From the NCBI GenBank assembly GCA_018894105.1, contig CM032123.1, positions 24,529,744-24,593,743 of the forward strand: 64,000 nt of DNA, read 5' to 3'. Each line of letters opens with the position of its first letter. The stretch's first letter is position 1. Source of the stretch: Jacaranda mimosifolia. Its lineage: Eukaryota > Streptophyta > Magnoliopsida > Lamiales > Bignoniaceae. Shown here one piece after another: positions 11,061 to 21,338 of this stretch. Under the pieces are notes generated by a model that searched no databases, was not told the DNA's origin, and saw nothing but the letters and a program-made list of their open reading frames with translations. The position numbers were made by a program, and so were the translations under genes.

Positions 11061-12159
11061 ATAAAAAGTGTTTATTTTTTTCCTATTTAGTTGCTCAATT
11101 TGAATACGAAATTGCTGAATAAATTCAAATTGAAGTATTCCAAAATCCCAAATATAAATAATTTATAGTCATTCTTCAATAAACAAAAAAGCAAGCATAT
11201 CCATCCGTCCATAGACATAACACTAACCTCGTTCATCTAACCATTGACATAAATATAATTTCAAAACATCAATCTCAAATTCAAACTACCAACCAAGGAC
11301 ATGATAACCAAATGGGTATACCAATCAAACAAAAGTATTAAGTTTTCAAGAAGTGTCATCGATTAGGTAACGAAGAGATCTTCAAAACATATTCCTTAAT
11401 TTTCGCCAACATCATCACAGAAAGGCTGCTTCCAACAATTTGCAAAACATGATTCCACAAGGCACTGTGAACATAAGAGCATCAAATTATATAGTACATA
11501 TATTTAACCAGTCACTACACATCTATTTTTTCTTAAATTGGATAAGTATGTTACATAGGCAAAACAAATCTTTCATACAACAATAACAATTTCATAAAAT
11601 AATAGCACAATCCATGGAATGAAGTTGCAATAAAATATTTATAAGGTACCATCTCTTATCAAAATAAACTGCACAAAGTATCATGGGAGATAATATTTAA
11701 TACAAAAATAAATTTCATTTAATTTGTCAGCTACATTACCAAATGAGTTCACATAGTATGTATCATATCATGTTCTTTTCCAGTAACATAAATTTAGCCA
11801 GCAAAGCCCACAATAATCTCCAAACTAAAAGTTGGCCCAATTATATACATATAAAGAAGAGCTTGAACGTGTGCATATATAAGATATGAACTTACATATT
11901 GAAATAAAGCAAAGTAAAATTCTAGAAATTATAATTCTTGTAATCTAACTCAACTCAACAACTCATTCTACACATGACAATTGACAAACAATCAAATAAA
12001 ACAACAATATGGGGCCTCAGTGCTCATAATTCTAAAGTAGTTTTCTAAAAGTACATTTCCTTCTAGTAGCACCTTTTCGAACAATTCAAATATCTTGTTC
12101 ATTGTGTTATTAAAACATTTTATTCATTACTTTGATATGCAACAATTTCATAATGAAGT
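11061..12159. other. AT-rich CACTA interior, no gene seen
   Basis: No open frame or recognisable domain is visible in this 1.1-kb stretch. By position it should be the deleted and decayed transposase region of the CACTA element. Confidence 0.5.
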
Positions 12160-12655
12160 TCAACAAAGACTAGTTCTTTCTACTAGGGTATAGTTCACGA
12201 GTGGCATCATGTAGCAGTCTTCAAACTTTTGTTGGTTTGATTCAAAATAGGCTTCAAAAAATTCCGCATCTCTAATTTCCCCTATCATTTTAGGTAGTTC
12301 ATCATTTCCATCACTATCATATTCATCATATTCCAAACATGACCACATACTATCATTTTCAAGAAGACCTACTACTATGTGTACTTTGACTATAAGAAAC
12401 ATGCCGAGCTGATTCATGTTCTCCATGAGGTATCCAGCTTCGAAAGTATGCACAAATACCCCTTATATGCAAGCTCTTTAAACCTCAACAAAACTTTTTC
12501 TTTTAATATTTTGACTTGTATTACATGCACGTAGAATTTTATTGTCTAAGTCAAGTGCATTTTCCCTTGCAAACTCAATAAATGAGTCAATAATAGCAAT
12601 GTACTTTGGGGTGAATCTATCCTTCTCATTAACCTAACTTTTATCCATATCTACA
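12160..12655 (-). pseudogene. CACTA transposase remnant, transposase-associated domain
   Basis: On the minus strand from about 12650 the translation reads MDKS, then NEKDRFTPKYIAIIDSFIEF and ARENALDLDNKI, followed by a KSFVEV segment. This is the pattern of the N-terminal transposase-associated domain of plant CACTA/TNP2 proteins (DKSWM, then R-S-EY-GV-FI-FA, then Cys-rich). The Trp after DKS is a stop and the Cys-rich part is eroded. A following open stretch (12160-12453) is acidic, with EYDEYDSDGNDELPKMI, as expected for the linker before the catalytic domain. The catalytic domain itself is not recognisable. It cannot encode a working transposase. Confidence 0.6.
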
Positions 12656-12963
12656 ATAGATAAATAAGTTTGGGATTATTTGAATCATGTCCAAACAGAA
12701 TTAGTTTATTTCATAAGTTTCATAACTTTTTGGAGCACTGAGGAACTGATATGGTATTTGAGCCTTAAGGAACTTGACAAGTTTTAGCTCATTTTTGCTT
12801 TTGTATTTTTATTGTGATTTGTTGAACTAACAAGTATTAAGGAAAATTGAAAGAGAGAAGTTACATTTAAATCATAGTCCTATCAATTCAAATGAGATAG
12901 ATTTGGCAACACAATACTTTGACACTCAATAATGATAGGAGAGATGCTACCAAAATTTGTCCA

Positions 12964-12972
12964 TAATAATAA
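12964..12972. other. 9-bp target duplication, left copy
   Basis: TAATAATAA abuts GGGTGAATTA here and recurs at 24261-24269 right after the complementary terminus. Nine bases is typical of Mutator-like elements. The sequence is low in complexity, so the match alone is weak. Confidence 0.6.
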
Positions 12973-13252
12973 GGGTGAATTATAGCTATCACCCCTGAGG
13001 TTTAGCGTAATTATGACAAGGTCCTTATTTTTTCGAAAACTACAAAAACTCTCCTGAGGCTTGTCACCATTCAAAAATTTAGTTTAGTCATTAGCCGCCG
13101 TTAGGGTTTTTTCCAAAATTACTATTAAAAATGGCACGTGAAATTTTATATTTGCCCTTCTGATAATTTGGTTGATAAACCAATTGTGTAAAAGTACAAA
13201 AATGCCCTAAGTCTTAATAAAAAATACATATTAAAAAAATATGTAAAATATG

Positions 13253-13278
13253 TATATGATATATACATATATATGTTG
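13253..13278. repeat. 26-bp direct repeat at the left edge of the viral insert
   Basis: The AT-rich 26-mer at 13253-13278, ending ACATATATATGTTG, is identical to 23653-23678, exactly at the other edge of the viral sequence. It marks the integration site. It may be a long target duplication or a repair product. Confidence 0.8.
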
Positions 13279-13282
13279 TGAT

Positions 13283-13757
13283 CCTTGTCAACAAGGAAAT
13301 CCTTGTTCTAAACAAGAAAGAGGAATACCTCACCTCGTGATTAATTATAAACCTCTAAATAAAGTTTTAAAATGGATAAGATATCTTATTCCTAATAAAA
13401 AAAGATTTACTTGATAGACTTTATGAAGCTGTCATATTTTCAAATTTTGATTTAAAATCAGGATATTGGCAAATTCAAATTGCTAAAGAAGATAAATATA
13501 AAACTTTTTTTAATGTTCCAATAGGACAATTTGAATGAAATGTTATGCCATTTGGTCTGAAGAATGCTCCTTCAGAATTTCAAAAAATTATGAATGATAT
13601 ATTCATTCCTTATAGTGAATCTATAATCGTTTATATTGATGATATATTGGTGTTTTCTAAAACTATTGAAATGCATTTTAAACATCTTGATACTTTCAAG
13701 AAAATTATTATCCAAAATGGTTTAGTCATATCTAGAACAAAAATGAATATTTTTCAA
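13283..13757 (+). pseudogene. Pararetrovirus reverse transcriptase, first part
   Basis: The translation covers the RT fingers and palm: VINYKPLNK, NFDLKSGYWQIQI and MPFGLKNAPSEFQ blocks and the catalytic YIDD motif in VYIDDILVFS (about 13630-13660). The enzyme copies pregenomic RNA into DNA in the infected cell. The start of RT and the protease are absent at the left integration edge. A conserved Trp codon before MPFG is a TGA stop (13536-13538), and there is a further frameshift upstream. The frame is cut at 13757 by a Mutator-like insertion and resumes at 16487. Confidence 0.92.
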
Positions 13758-13936
13758 GGGTTAATTACCTATAACCCACTGAGGTTTGGTCTAATTACAA
13801 CAAGGTCCAAAGGTTTCACGAAATTACAAATACCCCCCTGAGGCTGATGGTCAACTGTTAAGTCAAACGGTTTTTGTAAAATGACTATATTATCCTCGAT
13901 TGAATATAACAAAAAAAAAAGCGAAAGAAAAAAAAA

Positions 13937-14854
13937 GGGTGAATTGCATTTTACCCCCCTGTGAAAATAGGAAAAAGCAAAAAGACCCCCTATGAAAAAA
14001 AAATTGGCAACAAACCTCCTTGTGATTTTAAAAAAACAGCAAATTACCCCCCTCTGTCTCGTGGTGCAATTCACGAGCGGCAAATGCGATTTTTTAGGGG
14101 TTTTGCAGTTGAAATGTCAATTTTACCCCTAAATATTAACTGTTGGATGAATGAGAAAAAAATCAATGGCTCAAATTATTTCTGATTATAAAAAATTATA
14201 AAATATAAAATATATTTATTTATACAAATACATAAATATCTAATTAACTGTATTTATATATATAATTAAATATATGTATATATACATACTTATATACAGT
14301 GGCCGACCGCTCCTCCACCCCCACCACCAGCCGCCGGAAACGCCGACCGCTCGCTGCTGGCCTAGCGAGCGGCGGCCATGGCCGTCGCTCGCAGAAGTGG
14401 CCTCCATGGCCGCCGCTCACGGGTAAGGTGGGGGGGTAGGGGGTTGGGTGGGTTGTCGGGGGTAGTGGGTAGTGGGTAGTGGGTTATATATATATAAATA
14501 TGTATATATAATACATATACATATATTTTATATATAAATATGTATATGTAGATATATATAAATAATTATATAAATAAATATATTTTATATTTTATAATTT
14601 TTTATAATCATAAGTAATTTGAGCCATTGATTTTTTTCTAATTCATCCAACGGTTAATATTTAGGGGTAAAATTGACATTTCAACTGCAAAACCCCTAAA
14701 AAATCGCATTTGCCGTGCGTGAATTACACCACGAGATAGAGAGGGGTAATTTGCTATTTTTTTAAAATCACAAGGAGGTTTGTTGCCTATTTTTTTTCAT
14801 AGGGGGTCTTTTTGCTTTTTCCTATTTTCACAGGGGGGTAAAATGCAATTCACC
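13937..14854. mobile_element. Foldback-type TIR element 3 nested in element 2
   Basis: The left end GGGTGAATTGCATTTTAC and the complement of the right end match over at least 210 bp (13937-14150 against 14652-14854), and AT-rich inner parts extend the pairing. Between them is a GC-rich core (14300-14460). It has no coding capacity. Flanks are poly(A), so the target duplication cannot be defined. Termini resemble those of elements 1 and 2 (GGGTGAATT), which places them in one group. Confidence 0.8.
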
Positions 14855-15129
14855 TGGAAAAAAAATACACAAAGACTAAAATGATCTTAACACTATGAAA
14901 TAACAAAAACACCCATGAAGTTTTATGAAAATAACAAAAGTAACCTCAAGTAATAAAATTGTAAAAATACACTAAAATTATTAATGTAAAATATAAATTA
15001 TAAAATAATTGAATAATTATATATATATATATGCATATATAATACAATATCATATATATTAGTTAATATATATACATATACATATTTATATTTATATTTA
15101 TACTTAATATATATAATACACATATATAT

Positions 15130-15420
15130 AACATATACATACATATATACAACCATATCCCACCCCCCAACCCACCGCAACACCCTGCCCCACCCCACCC
15201 CACCCCACCCCCCCCCGACTGGCTAGATCTGGCAGGGGCCAAATCTGGTGACCGCTGCCATGGCAACCACCATGGCAACAGTCGCAGCAGCAGCTATGGG
15301 CTGCCTGCTGCCATGGCAGCATAGCAACGACTGCTTGGCCAAGGGTTCGCGGCTTCCCATGGGCAGTCGCCGCCGACTAGTCATGGTCGGCGAACAGAGG
15401 GAGGGTGGGGGGTGGGGGTA
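15130..15420. other. GC-rich island in Mutator-like element 2
   Basis: A C-rich strand run (CCCCACCCC-type) is followed by about 200 bp at high GC containing repeated CCATGGCA phrases. It stands in more than 1 kb of extremely AT-rich DNA. Open frames across it are low-complexity and no domain is recognised. It could be a captured gene piece or a satellite-like core. Confidence 0.5.
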
Positions 15421-16486
15421 TTTTAAATTTTAAATTTTAAATAAAGTATTTTAAATTTTTTATCTTATTTTTAATTAGATATATTTGTTATTTAAATAAT
15501 TTATTTGTTTTAGATATGATTATTATTTTAATAATTCATTTGGTTAAATTATTTCATATATGTTTATTATTTTAACATTATATAATACGTAATTCAATTA
15601 ATAAATATATTTTTCATTTAATATAATTAAATCAATTAAATTATGCATATACATTATTTTAGATATTTTTCACTATTTAATATTTTTTAAAATTTTAGAT
15701 TTTTATTATTTTTTATTTAATTGATATTTAATATGTTAGCTATTATTTTTTTTCATTTTTATTTTTATTAATAAATAAATTCAACTAAATGTAATTATAT
15801 TATTTTACATGTTTTTTTATTTTAATATTATAAAATATATAATTTAAAATTATTAAAATTATGGTTATATAAGATAATAGATTTTAATTTCATTTTTTAA
15901 TATTTTACTTATTTTATTTCTTAATTAATAAGTAATTTCAACTTAATCTAATTTAGTTATTTTAATTACAACTATTATTTTGGTATCACTAATCATTATG
16001 TAATCTAAAACTATAAAAGCTATTTTATGTAAGAGATGAATTTAATATTTATTTTTTAATTTTTTTACTTATTTTCTTTTTCAATTAATAAATAGTTTAA
16101 TTAAACTTAATTAGATTATTTAACTTAAATTTAAAGATTATTAAGTATTTATGAAATTTTATTAATAATAAAATATATTTAAATTTATTATGTATAATTT
16201 AAATAATATTAAAATTACATCCTTATGGTATGGAAAACATTACAAATAGGTCCAATGGTAATTTTGTCTTACAAATAACCATAACAGTAACTAGGGAGCA
16301 TTTTCGGATTTTCATGCAAAAATTTTGATGATGTCAGCATTTTTTTGGACAGAGACTAACGGATTTGCGAAAATGTAAGACGGAGCAAAACCTCAGGGGG
16401 GTATTTGTAATTTCATCAAACCTTTGGGTTTTTGGGTAAATAAGCCAAACCTCAGGGGGTTATATGTAATTATCCCTATTTTTCAA

Positions 16487-17179
16487 ACAAAAGTTAGGTT
16501 TCTTGGTCATAATATAGAAAAGGGAAAAATAATTCCTATTAATAGAAGCATAGAATTTGCTTCTAAATTTCCTGATAAAATTATTGATAAAACTCAATTA
16601 CAAAGATTTCTTGGAAATCTCAATTATATTTCTGCTTATTATAAAAATTTAGCAGAAGATACTGCTATTCTTTATGATAGATTAAAAAAGATTCATAAAC
16701 CTTAGACAGAACAACATAATGATGTTGTTACAAAAAACATAAGGTATAGTCTTCCTTGTCTTATGCTTGCTAATCCTAATTGGAATAAAATTATAGAAAC
16801 TGATGTTTCTGATATAAGTTATGGAGGTATTTTAAAACAAATACATCCAGATACTAAACAAGAATATCTTGTTAGATTTTATTCAGGAAAATGGAATAAT
16901 AGCCAGAAAAATTATGCTACCATTGCTAAAGAAATCTTAGCAATTGTTAAATGTGTTTTAAAATTTCAAGATGATTTATATAATCAGAAATTTATTATAA
17001 AAACAGATTGCCAATCAGCAAAATACATGTTTAATAAAGATTTTAAACATGATGTTTCTAAGCAAATGTTTGCTAGATGGCAAGCTCATTTAGCTCCATT
17101 TGATTTTGAAATTCATTATAAAAAAGGTAAAGACAATAGTCTTCCTGACTTTCTCTCTCGTGAGTTTTTGCAGGAATAA
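16487..17179 (+). pseudogene. Pararetrovirus reverse transcriptase C-terminus and RNase H
   Basis: The first part carries the RT connection blocks VRFLGHNIEKGKI and QRFLGNLNYIS. A stop (16703-16705) replaces a likely Trp codon in the spacer. From 16763 the RNase H domain follows: the first catalytic Asp in ETDVSD, the Glu in AKEIL, the Asp in KTDCQSAK and the last Asp in LPDFLSREF. RNase H removes the RNA template during reverse transcription. The reading ends at a natural position just after the DFLSREF motif, as in other caulimovirids, and the next ORF overlaps slightly. Confidence 0.92.
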
Positions 17180-18560
17180 TCCTAAGAGGAAAGGGTCAAA
17201 ACTTCCCATCTAATAGAGGAGGAAGAGGAAAAACTATTATTCAACATGGTGCTCAGAGGTTAATATCCTCCAATACTACACAAGGTAATATCCCAGATGA
17301 TCCCCTTTTCAAAGAGTTTCTTGAATACAAAAAACAAAAAGATCAACAGGAAGGTAATACCTCCTCTTATGCTAACATTACAGCTGAGGAAGAAAATGAT
17401 GATTCTTCCACATATGAAAAAAGTTTATCCGGAGAAGTAATACTACTCTTGGAAAATAAAGATCTACAATGGCAAGATGAGCCATGGACCTTAATGCAAA
17501 GGTACCTTGATACAGCATCATATGCTATAGGATCTTATAAACAAAGATCACACTATGAGAATATACTCATAAGCACAGGATCCTATGAAATCAATCATTT
17601 TTATCCGACTAATAGTCGAATAAATTTCAATTTTAGCAAAATTATAATAAAGAAGATTATATCTTCTAAAGAATGGGGAATTAGTACTCTAAGGGAAAAG
17701 GAATATTTTCATCAGGAGTTAAAGACTCCTATCAAATTTAATTACTGGGATTATATTAAGGCATATAATAAAGCCTTACTTTATGAAAATCCAAAGAAAA
17801 AACATTCTCGATTTATAAAAGTTTGCTCTGAAGTTTATAAACGAGAGCTTCCTAATTGGTTTCATGAGTGGTGGATTAATTATGGTCCATCAATAAAAAT
17901 ACTTCCTGAACCTTTTAAAGGTTATTATACATAATGGTTGAATTGTTCACCAAAACTTATCAATTTGGAACACCAAAATAAATGGATTGAGGGAATAGCC
18001 CCAATGTATTTCTTTATTGAGTTCTCTATCCCCTGGATCTGGAAATGGACGCCAGAAGTTGATCATACTCAACAAAATATTCCATGCTTAAGGAGAATCT
18101 TCTTCATAAAACTCTGGAACAAAATGCTCTTCAAAGACAAAGAAACATGAGCATCTTATAGACAAAAAACTTTGGATCATATCCAAGAAAAAAATTTAGA
18201 ATATCAGCAGCTCATTAAGACCAAGCAACAAAGGAAATCGCCCAGTCCTTTTTAGCATATTATGAGAAAAATGCAAACGAAAAAAGGAGTAATCTCCAAA
18301 GAAGAAATAGTGGAATCCTATATCGAAGAAATGAAGAAAGATTTAATGAAAAATCTGGATTTTGAGATGGATAACAGATCCAATTCCTCAGTGGCTACTT
18401 CATCAAAATGAGAGAACCAATATAATTGTCTTGCAAGAGAATCTCAAGATCCTTATGAGGAAGATGAACCTTCAATTGAAGATATTTTTTTATCATCTTG
18501 CAGAAACAATAAAAGATAACATCAAAAAGAAGTCTGAAGAATCATCCACCAGACAAGGAT
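17164..18560 (+). pseudogene. Pararetrovirus ORF downstream of RT (position of the inclusion-body/transactivator gene)
   Basis: A frame opens after a TGA at 17161 inside the end of RNase H and runs with a basic Gly/Arg-rich start (RGGRGK), an acidic Ser-rich linker and then a conserved globular part: DLQWQDEPWTLMQRYLD, FNYWDYIKAYNKALLYENP, NWFHEWWINYGP. A stop at 17932-17934 interrupts it, and the same frame continues with YFFIEFSIPWIWKW to 18150. After that it decays in a coiled, charged tail. Its place matches the transactivator/viroplasmin gene of caulimoviruses, but I see no clear homology to that protein, so the role is inferred from position. The YWDY/WW motifs recur in proteins of related plant pararetroviruses from general knowledge. 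Confidence 0.75.
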
Positions 18561-18718
18561 AAAGACCTGTCAACTAATTCCAACAAGAATGGACAAATCA
18601 GCAGTAAAATACTGTTGACTTTTTTACTTTTATAAAGTCACTTTTGTAATAGTATTATTCGGATGCAAAATTTTCGCAAAAAAAAATTGTTTTAAGTTTT
18701 GAAGTCCGACCTAATTTG

Positions 18719-18750
18719 TCTATAAATTGGAAAGGCCACTTCAGTTTTAG
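18719..18750 (+). promoter_or_regulatory. Pararetrovirus pregenomic RNA promoter, TATA region
   Basis: TATAAATT at 18721-18728 stands between the end of the downstream ORF and the long leader, as does the 35S-type promoter of caulimovirids. It is followed by a CACTTCAG-type start region. A second TATA-like site, TATAAAGT, is at about 18635. Activity was not tested. Confidence 0.6.
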
Positions 18751-19280
18751 AAGAAAGCCAGCTAGAACTCTCCATACCCTCATTTGTATACATCTCTGTA
18801 AATTTTCATCCTTTGTATATTTTAAATTCTAATTGAAGACTGAAGTTCTTCAAAGTTTTCTTCAGGTACTTTTAAATTTTTGTTTTGAATTAATATTTCT
18901 TTATATTGTTGAATATTAGCCTGAATGGCAAGCTAATTTGATTCTGTGTTGGACTACATATTTCTTTATACTAGTAAGGCATGATGATTCTCATGCTATA
19001 AGGAAAAGTATTTGGAAATGCTAAGAAGGATAGGAGGATAAAGGGGGTTTTGGGATCTTAACAGACAGTTTTAATTATGGATCTAGGGGTGTGCCCTAAT
19101 TTGCCCGCTGAAGCCATGTAGAAGGCGTTTAGGGTGTCGTTAGGCCTAACTTGATCTGTAATTAGAACTCGACAGTTAGAGATCCTGAGTAAAATAGCGC
19201 CCACATGGCTGGTTCTACCTACACTACCGCTTCTCATGGTTGGCCCTTAGATCCTTGAATTCTTAACATTTCCTAGTCCT
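18751..19280 (+). other. Pararetrovirus leader
   Basis: About 530 bp without a long ORF lies between the promoter and the primer-site inversion. It has several short ATG-started frames and GC-richer text at 19080-19260, consistent with the structured, short-ORF-bearing leader of caulimovirid pregenomic RNA. I did not fold it. Confidence 0.55.
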
Positions 19281-19296
19281 GCCCATAAATGGTATC

Positions 19297-19584
19297 TATT
19301 TGCACAATACCAATATGAATGAATCTATAATTTTCTTTGTAGTGATCTATATCAGATCTACTTAAAAGTTTCAATATTTTTTCATTTCCATCTAATATAA
19401 TAGATTCTTCTGTAGTTTTTACTACTTATTTTAAACCAAGTTTTTCAAAAGTACCTAATCAGTATATAACCGTAGGTTCTACTTTAGGAATAGTCCATTT
19501 ATTAAGTAAATCAATATTATGAGGAGTATCATATTCTTCATTGATACTGTTTTTAACAGTATCTCTCTTCCTTATAATATTCAT
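19297..19584 (-). pseudogene. Pararetrovirus movement protein, N-terminal part, inverted
   Basis: From an ATG at 19584 on the minus strand the reading contains HNIDLLNKWTIPKVEP, then LGTFEKLGLK, a KILKLLSRSDIDHY block and RFIHIGIVQI. These are conserved N-terminal blocks of the caulimovirid movement protein (30K superfamily), which forms tubules through plasmodesmata. Two in-frame stops interrupt it. It breaks off after HIGIVQI at the inverted-repeat border. The rest of the protein lies on the other strand from about 19665, and roughly 25-30 residues between the two parts are missing. Confidence 0.82.
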
Positions 19585-19639
19585 AAAGAATAAATCTGTG
19601 TTGGACTTCCACAAAGCAATATACTATTCAAGCACCATG

Positions 19640-19651
19640 GCTCCGATACCA
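19640..19651 (-). other. Pararetrovirus tRNA-Met primer binding site, inverted
   Basis: The minus strand reads TGGTATCGGAGC, one base from the initiator tRNA-Met primer site TGGTATCAGAGC. On the plus strand only the first half survives, at 19290-19296. The site primes minus-strand DNA synthesis in the virus. Confidence 0.8.
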
Positions 19652-19664
19652 TTTATGGGCATTA

Positions 19665-20230
19665 TATAATCCAATTTGGCTCATGGCCATGTTTATTTTG
19701 ATGTTTATCCTAATTTATAATTATCTTTATCTGATGTTAATATACTAGATGCTCTTACTTTTAATGTCAAGACGCATGGTTGTACTTATATGCCAGGGAC
19801 AGAAGTTATATGTATCTGTTATAGAATTTATTTTAAACCACTTCACACACTAAATCCACAGTGTAAAAAGGTTAATAAACCTATAAATGAAACAATTCTA
19901 ATAGAAACTAATTTTAGTAGATCTAATATTACTACTAGAAGAGCAATAAAATGAGAAGAATTTATTTTTCCTGAAAATTAGATTATGGATCAGGCTATTA
20001 ATTTACAACCTATGATAAATACAAATGTTACTAATATAATATAGTCGTTTGATGGTTCTATTCAAATACAGTTTTATAATAATAAGAGATTAATAGAATC
20101 TTCTAGATCTAGAATTTCTAGATCTCATTCTAATACATCTTTTTACTCTCATATTTCACCTTTTGATGACATTGATTTTCCATCAAGAGCCTCTACTTCT
20201 CAAATTAGAGAAATGTATTAAAATGAATCT
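19665..20230 (+). pseudogene. Pararetrovirus movement protein, C-terminal part
   Basis: The plus-strand frame shows HGHVYFDVYPN, NILDALTFNVKTHGCTYMPG, then YRIYFKPL and ETILIETNFSRSNITTRRAI. These are the conserved core strands and following segment of caulimovirid movement proteins. A Ser/Arg-rich tail (SRSRISRSHSN) follows. Several stops break the frame, for example after RRAIK and near 20220. It is separated from its N-terminus by the inversion at 19281-19660. Confidence 0.8.
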
Positions 20231-20239
20231 AAAATTCAA

Positions 20240-21330
20240 AATGATAAAGTAATGAGTTAAGAATTCCTAAAAACAATATTGTAAAAGGACTATATAATAA
20301 TCAAGGACCGAAAATAATTGAGTCTCAAATGAATTTTTTTTATTTAATGGATTTTAGTCAAAAAATTGATTTTAGACCTGGATCTCATGCTAGGCAGCTT
20401 ATTCAAAGAGAATTTAATCTACCCAAATGGGAACCATTTAGCAAATGGTTTTTTGATAATTTTAATGGAGAAGATAAATTAAAATTTCAAAATGAATTTT
20501 ATTCTTTTGCTTCAAAAGAATATAGAATAATTCCATTTGTTCCTTGGTTCATAACTAATTATGTTGAAAATTATATTTCTGTTTTGGAAAGAAGTTACAA
20601 ATTAAGTAGTGGACAAGGTTTAAAAGCTATATATCCACCTCAACAACCTTTTCAAATTTATAATAATGAAGAAATATTATACTTTTCTACATTTCAAAAA
20701 CTTTTTGAAAATGAAACACTCCAAATTACTACTGCTACTATCAATAATTTAGTAAAACAGCAAAATTATGCTAGTATGTATCTCAATGTATTAGGAGAAC
20801 AGATTTTATCTCTCCATACTAGAGTTGAAGAATTATATTCTCTTGTTAATATAGTTAAAAATTTAATTAGTGTTGCAAACCTTAATCAAGGTCAACCTTA
20901 GAATAAAGAGGCCATTGCTACTCCTAGTATTCAACCCCCTCCTGAAATTCATAATTTCAAATTAAAATCTGTTAGTGAATTAGAAAAAATTCTTGATAAT
21001 AAGTTTAAAGGATTAAAACTTAATACTCTTAATAAAGAGTTTGAAGATGGAATGAGTAATGCAGGTAGTTATAAGAATTATATTAAAGAAGAGATTAATA
21101 AGATTGAAAAATATGCTGATAAGCCTACTATGAGGATGTATTATTATCCTAGACCAACTCCTCAAGATGTTCTTCATGAGGAACAAGAATTAATAATTAA
21201 TAATAGTTACAATGGGGAAAATATTTATGAATGAAATCTTGATGGTTATACTGAAAGACAGATTTATAATCTTGTTCATAGAATGCTAATGTATAGCACA
21301 ATTCCTAAAACAAATGGTAATAGTGATAAA
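20240..21330 (+). pseudogene. Pararetrovirus coat-protein region, first part
   Basis: An open stretch of 190 codons (20329-20901) starts within a longer reading. It has the blocks DFSQKIDFRPGSHARQLI and KWEPFSKWFFDNFNG, and a C-terminal segment (LYLNVLGEQI-like, HTRVEELYSLVN) that looks like a short coiled coil. A stop at 20899-20901 is followed in the same frame by SVSELEKILDNKFKGLKL and a YYYPRPTPQDVLHEEQEL block, both usual upstream of the caulimovirid coat domain. Further stops are at about 21232. The coat protein encapsidates viral DNA. The frame is cut at 21338 by a hAT element and continues from 22751. Confidence 0.75.
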
Positions 21331-21338
21331 GTTGTTGC
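21331..21338. other. 8-bp target duplication of the hAT element
   Basis: GTTGTTGC is present here and at 22743-22750, exactly flanking the termini TAGGGCTGTAAATGG and its complement. Eight bases is the hAT-type length. Confidence 0.95.

Larger units (their letters stand above)
13758..16476. mobile_element. Mutator-like TIR element 2, inserted in the viral RT
   Basis: The ends are inverted repeats over about 85 bp: GGGTTAATTACCTATAACCC on the left and GGGATAATTACATATAACCC on the complement of the right, both followed by a CTGAGGTTTGG phrase and a run of C with CTGAGG. A 10-bp target duplication, TATTTTTCAA, is present at 13748-13757 and 16477-16486, and removing the element makes the RT reading continuous across the site. 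It is 2.7 kb, non-coding, AT-rich with a GC-rich island at 15130-15420, and contains element 3. Confidence 0.88.
19281..19660. repeat. 16-bp inverted repeat bounding an inverted viral segment
   Basis: GCCCATAAATGGTATC at 19281-19296 is the exact inverted copy of 19645-19660. Everything between is turned around relative to the rest of the virus. The repeat contains the first half of the tRNA-Met primer site. Confidence 0.9.

Noticed and set aside
11508..11525. AGTCACTAC as the left CACTA terminus with target duplication AGT
   Set aside because: After CACTAC the sequence does not resemble the right terminus (CACTACAACAAAATG), while GTTAC subterminal motifs lie left of it.
14998..15433. Overlapping open frames on both strands with Gly/Trp- or Ala/Met-rich products
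   Set aside because: They arise from a C-rich run, a CCATGG-rich island and TA repeats; composition is low-complexity and no domain is present.
19281..19300. Plus-strand tRNA-Met primer site at the end of the viral leader
   Set aside because: Only the first half (GGTATC) matches; the full site lies on the minus strand at 19640-19651 because of the inversion.
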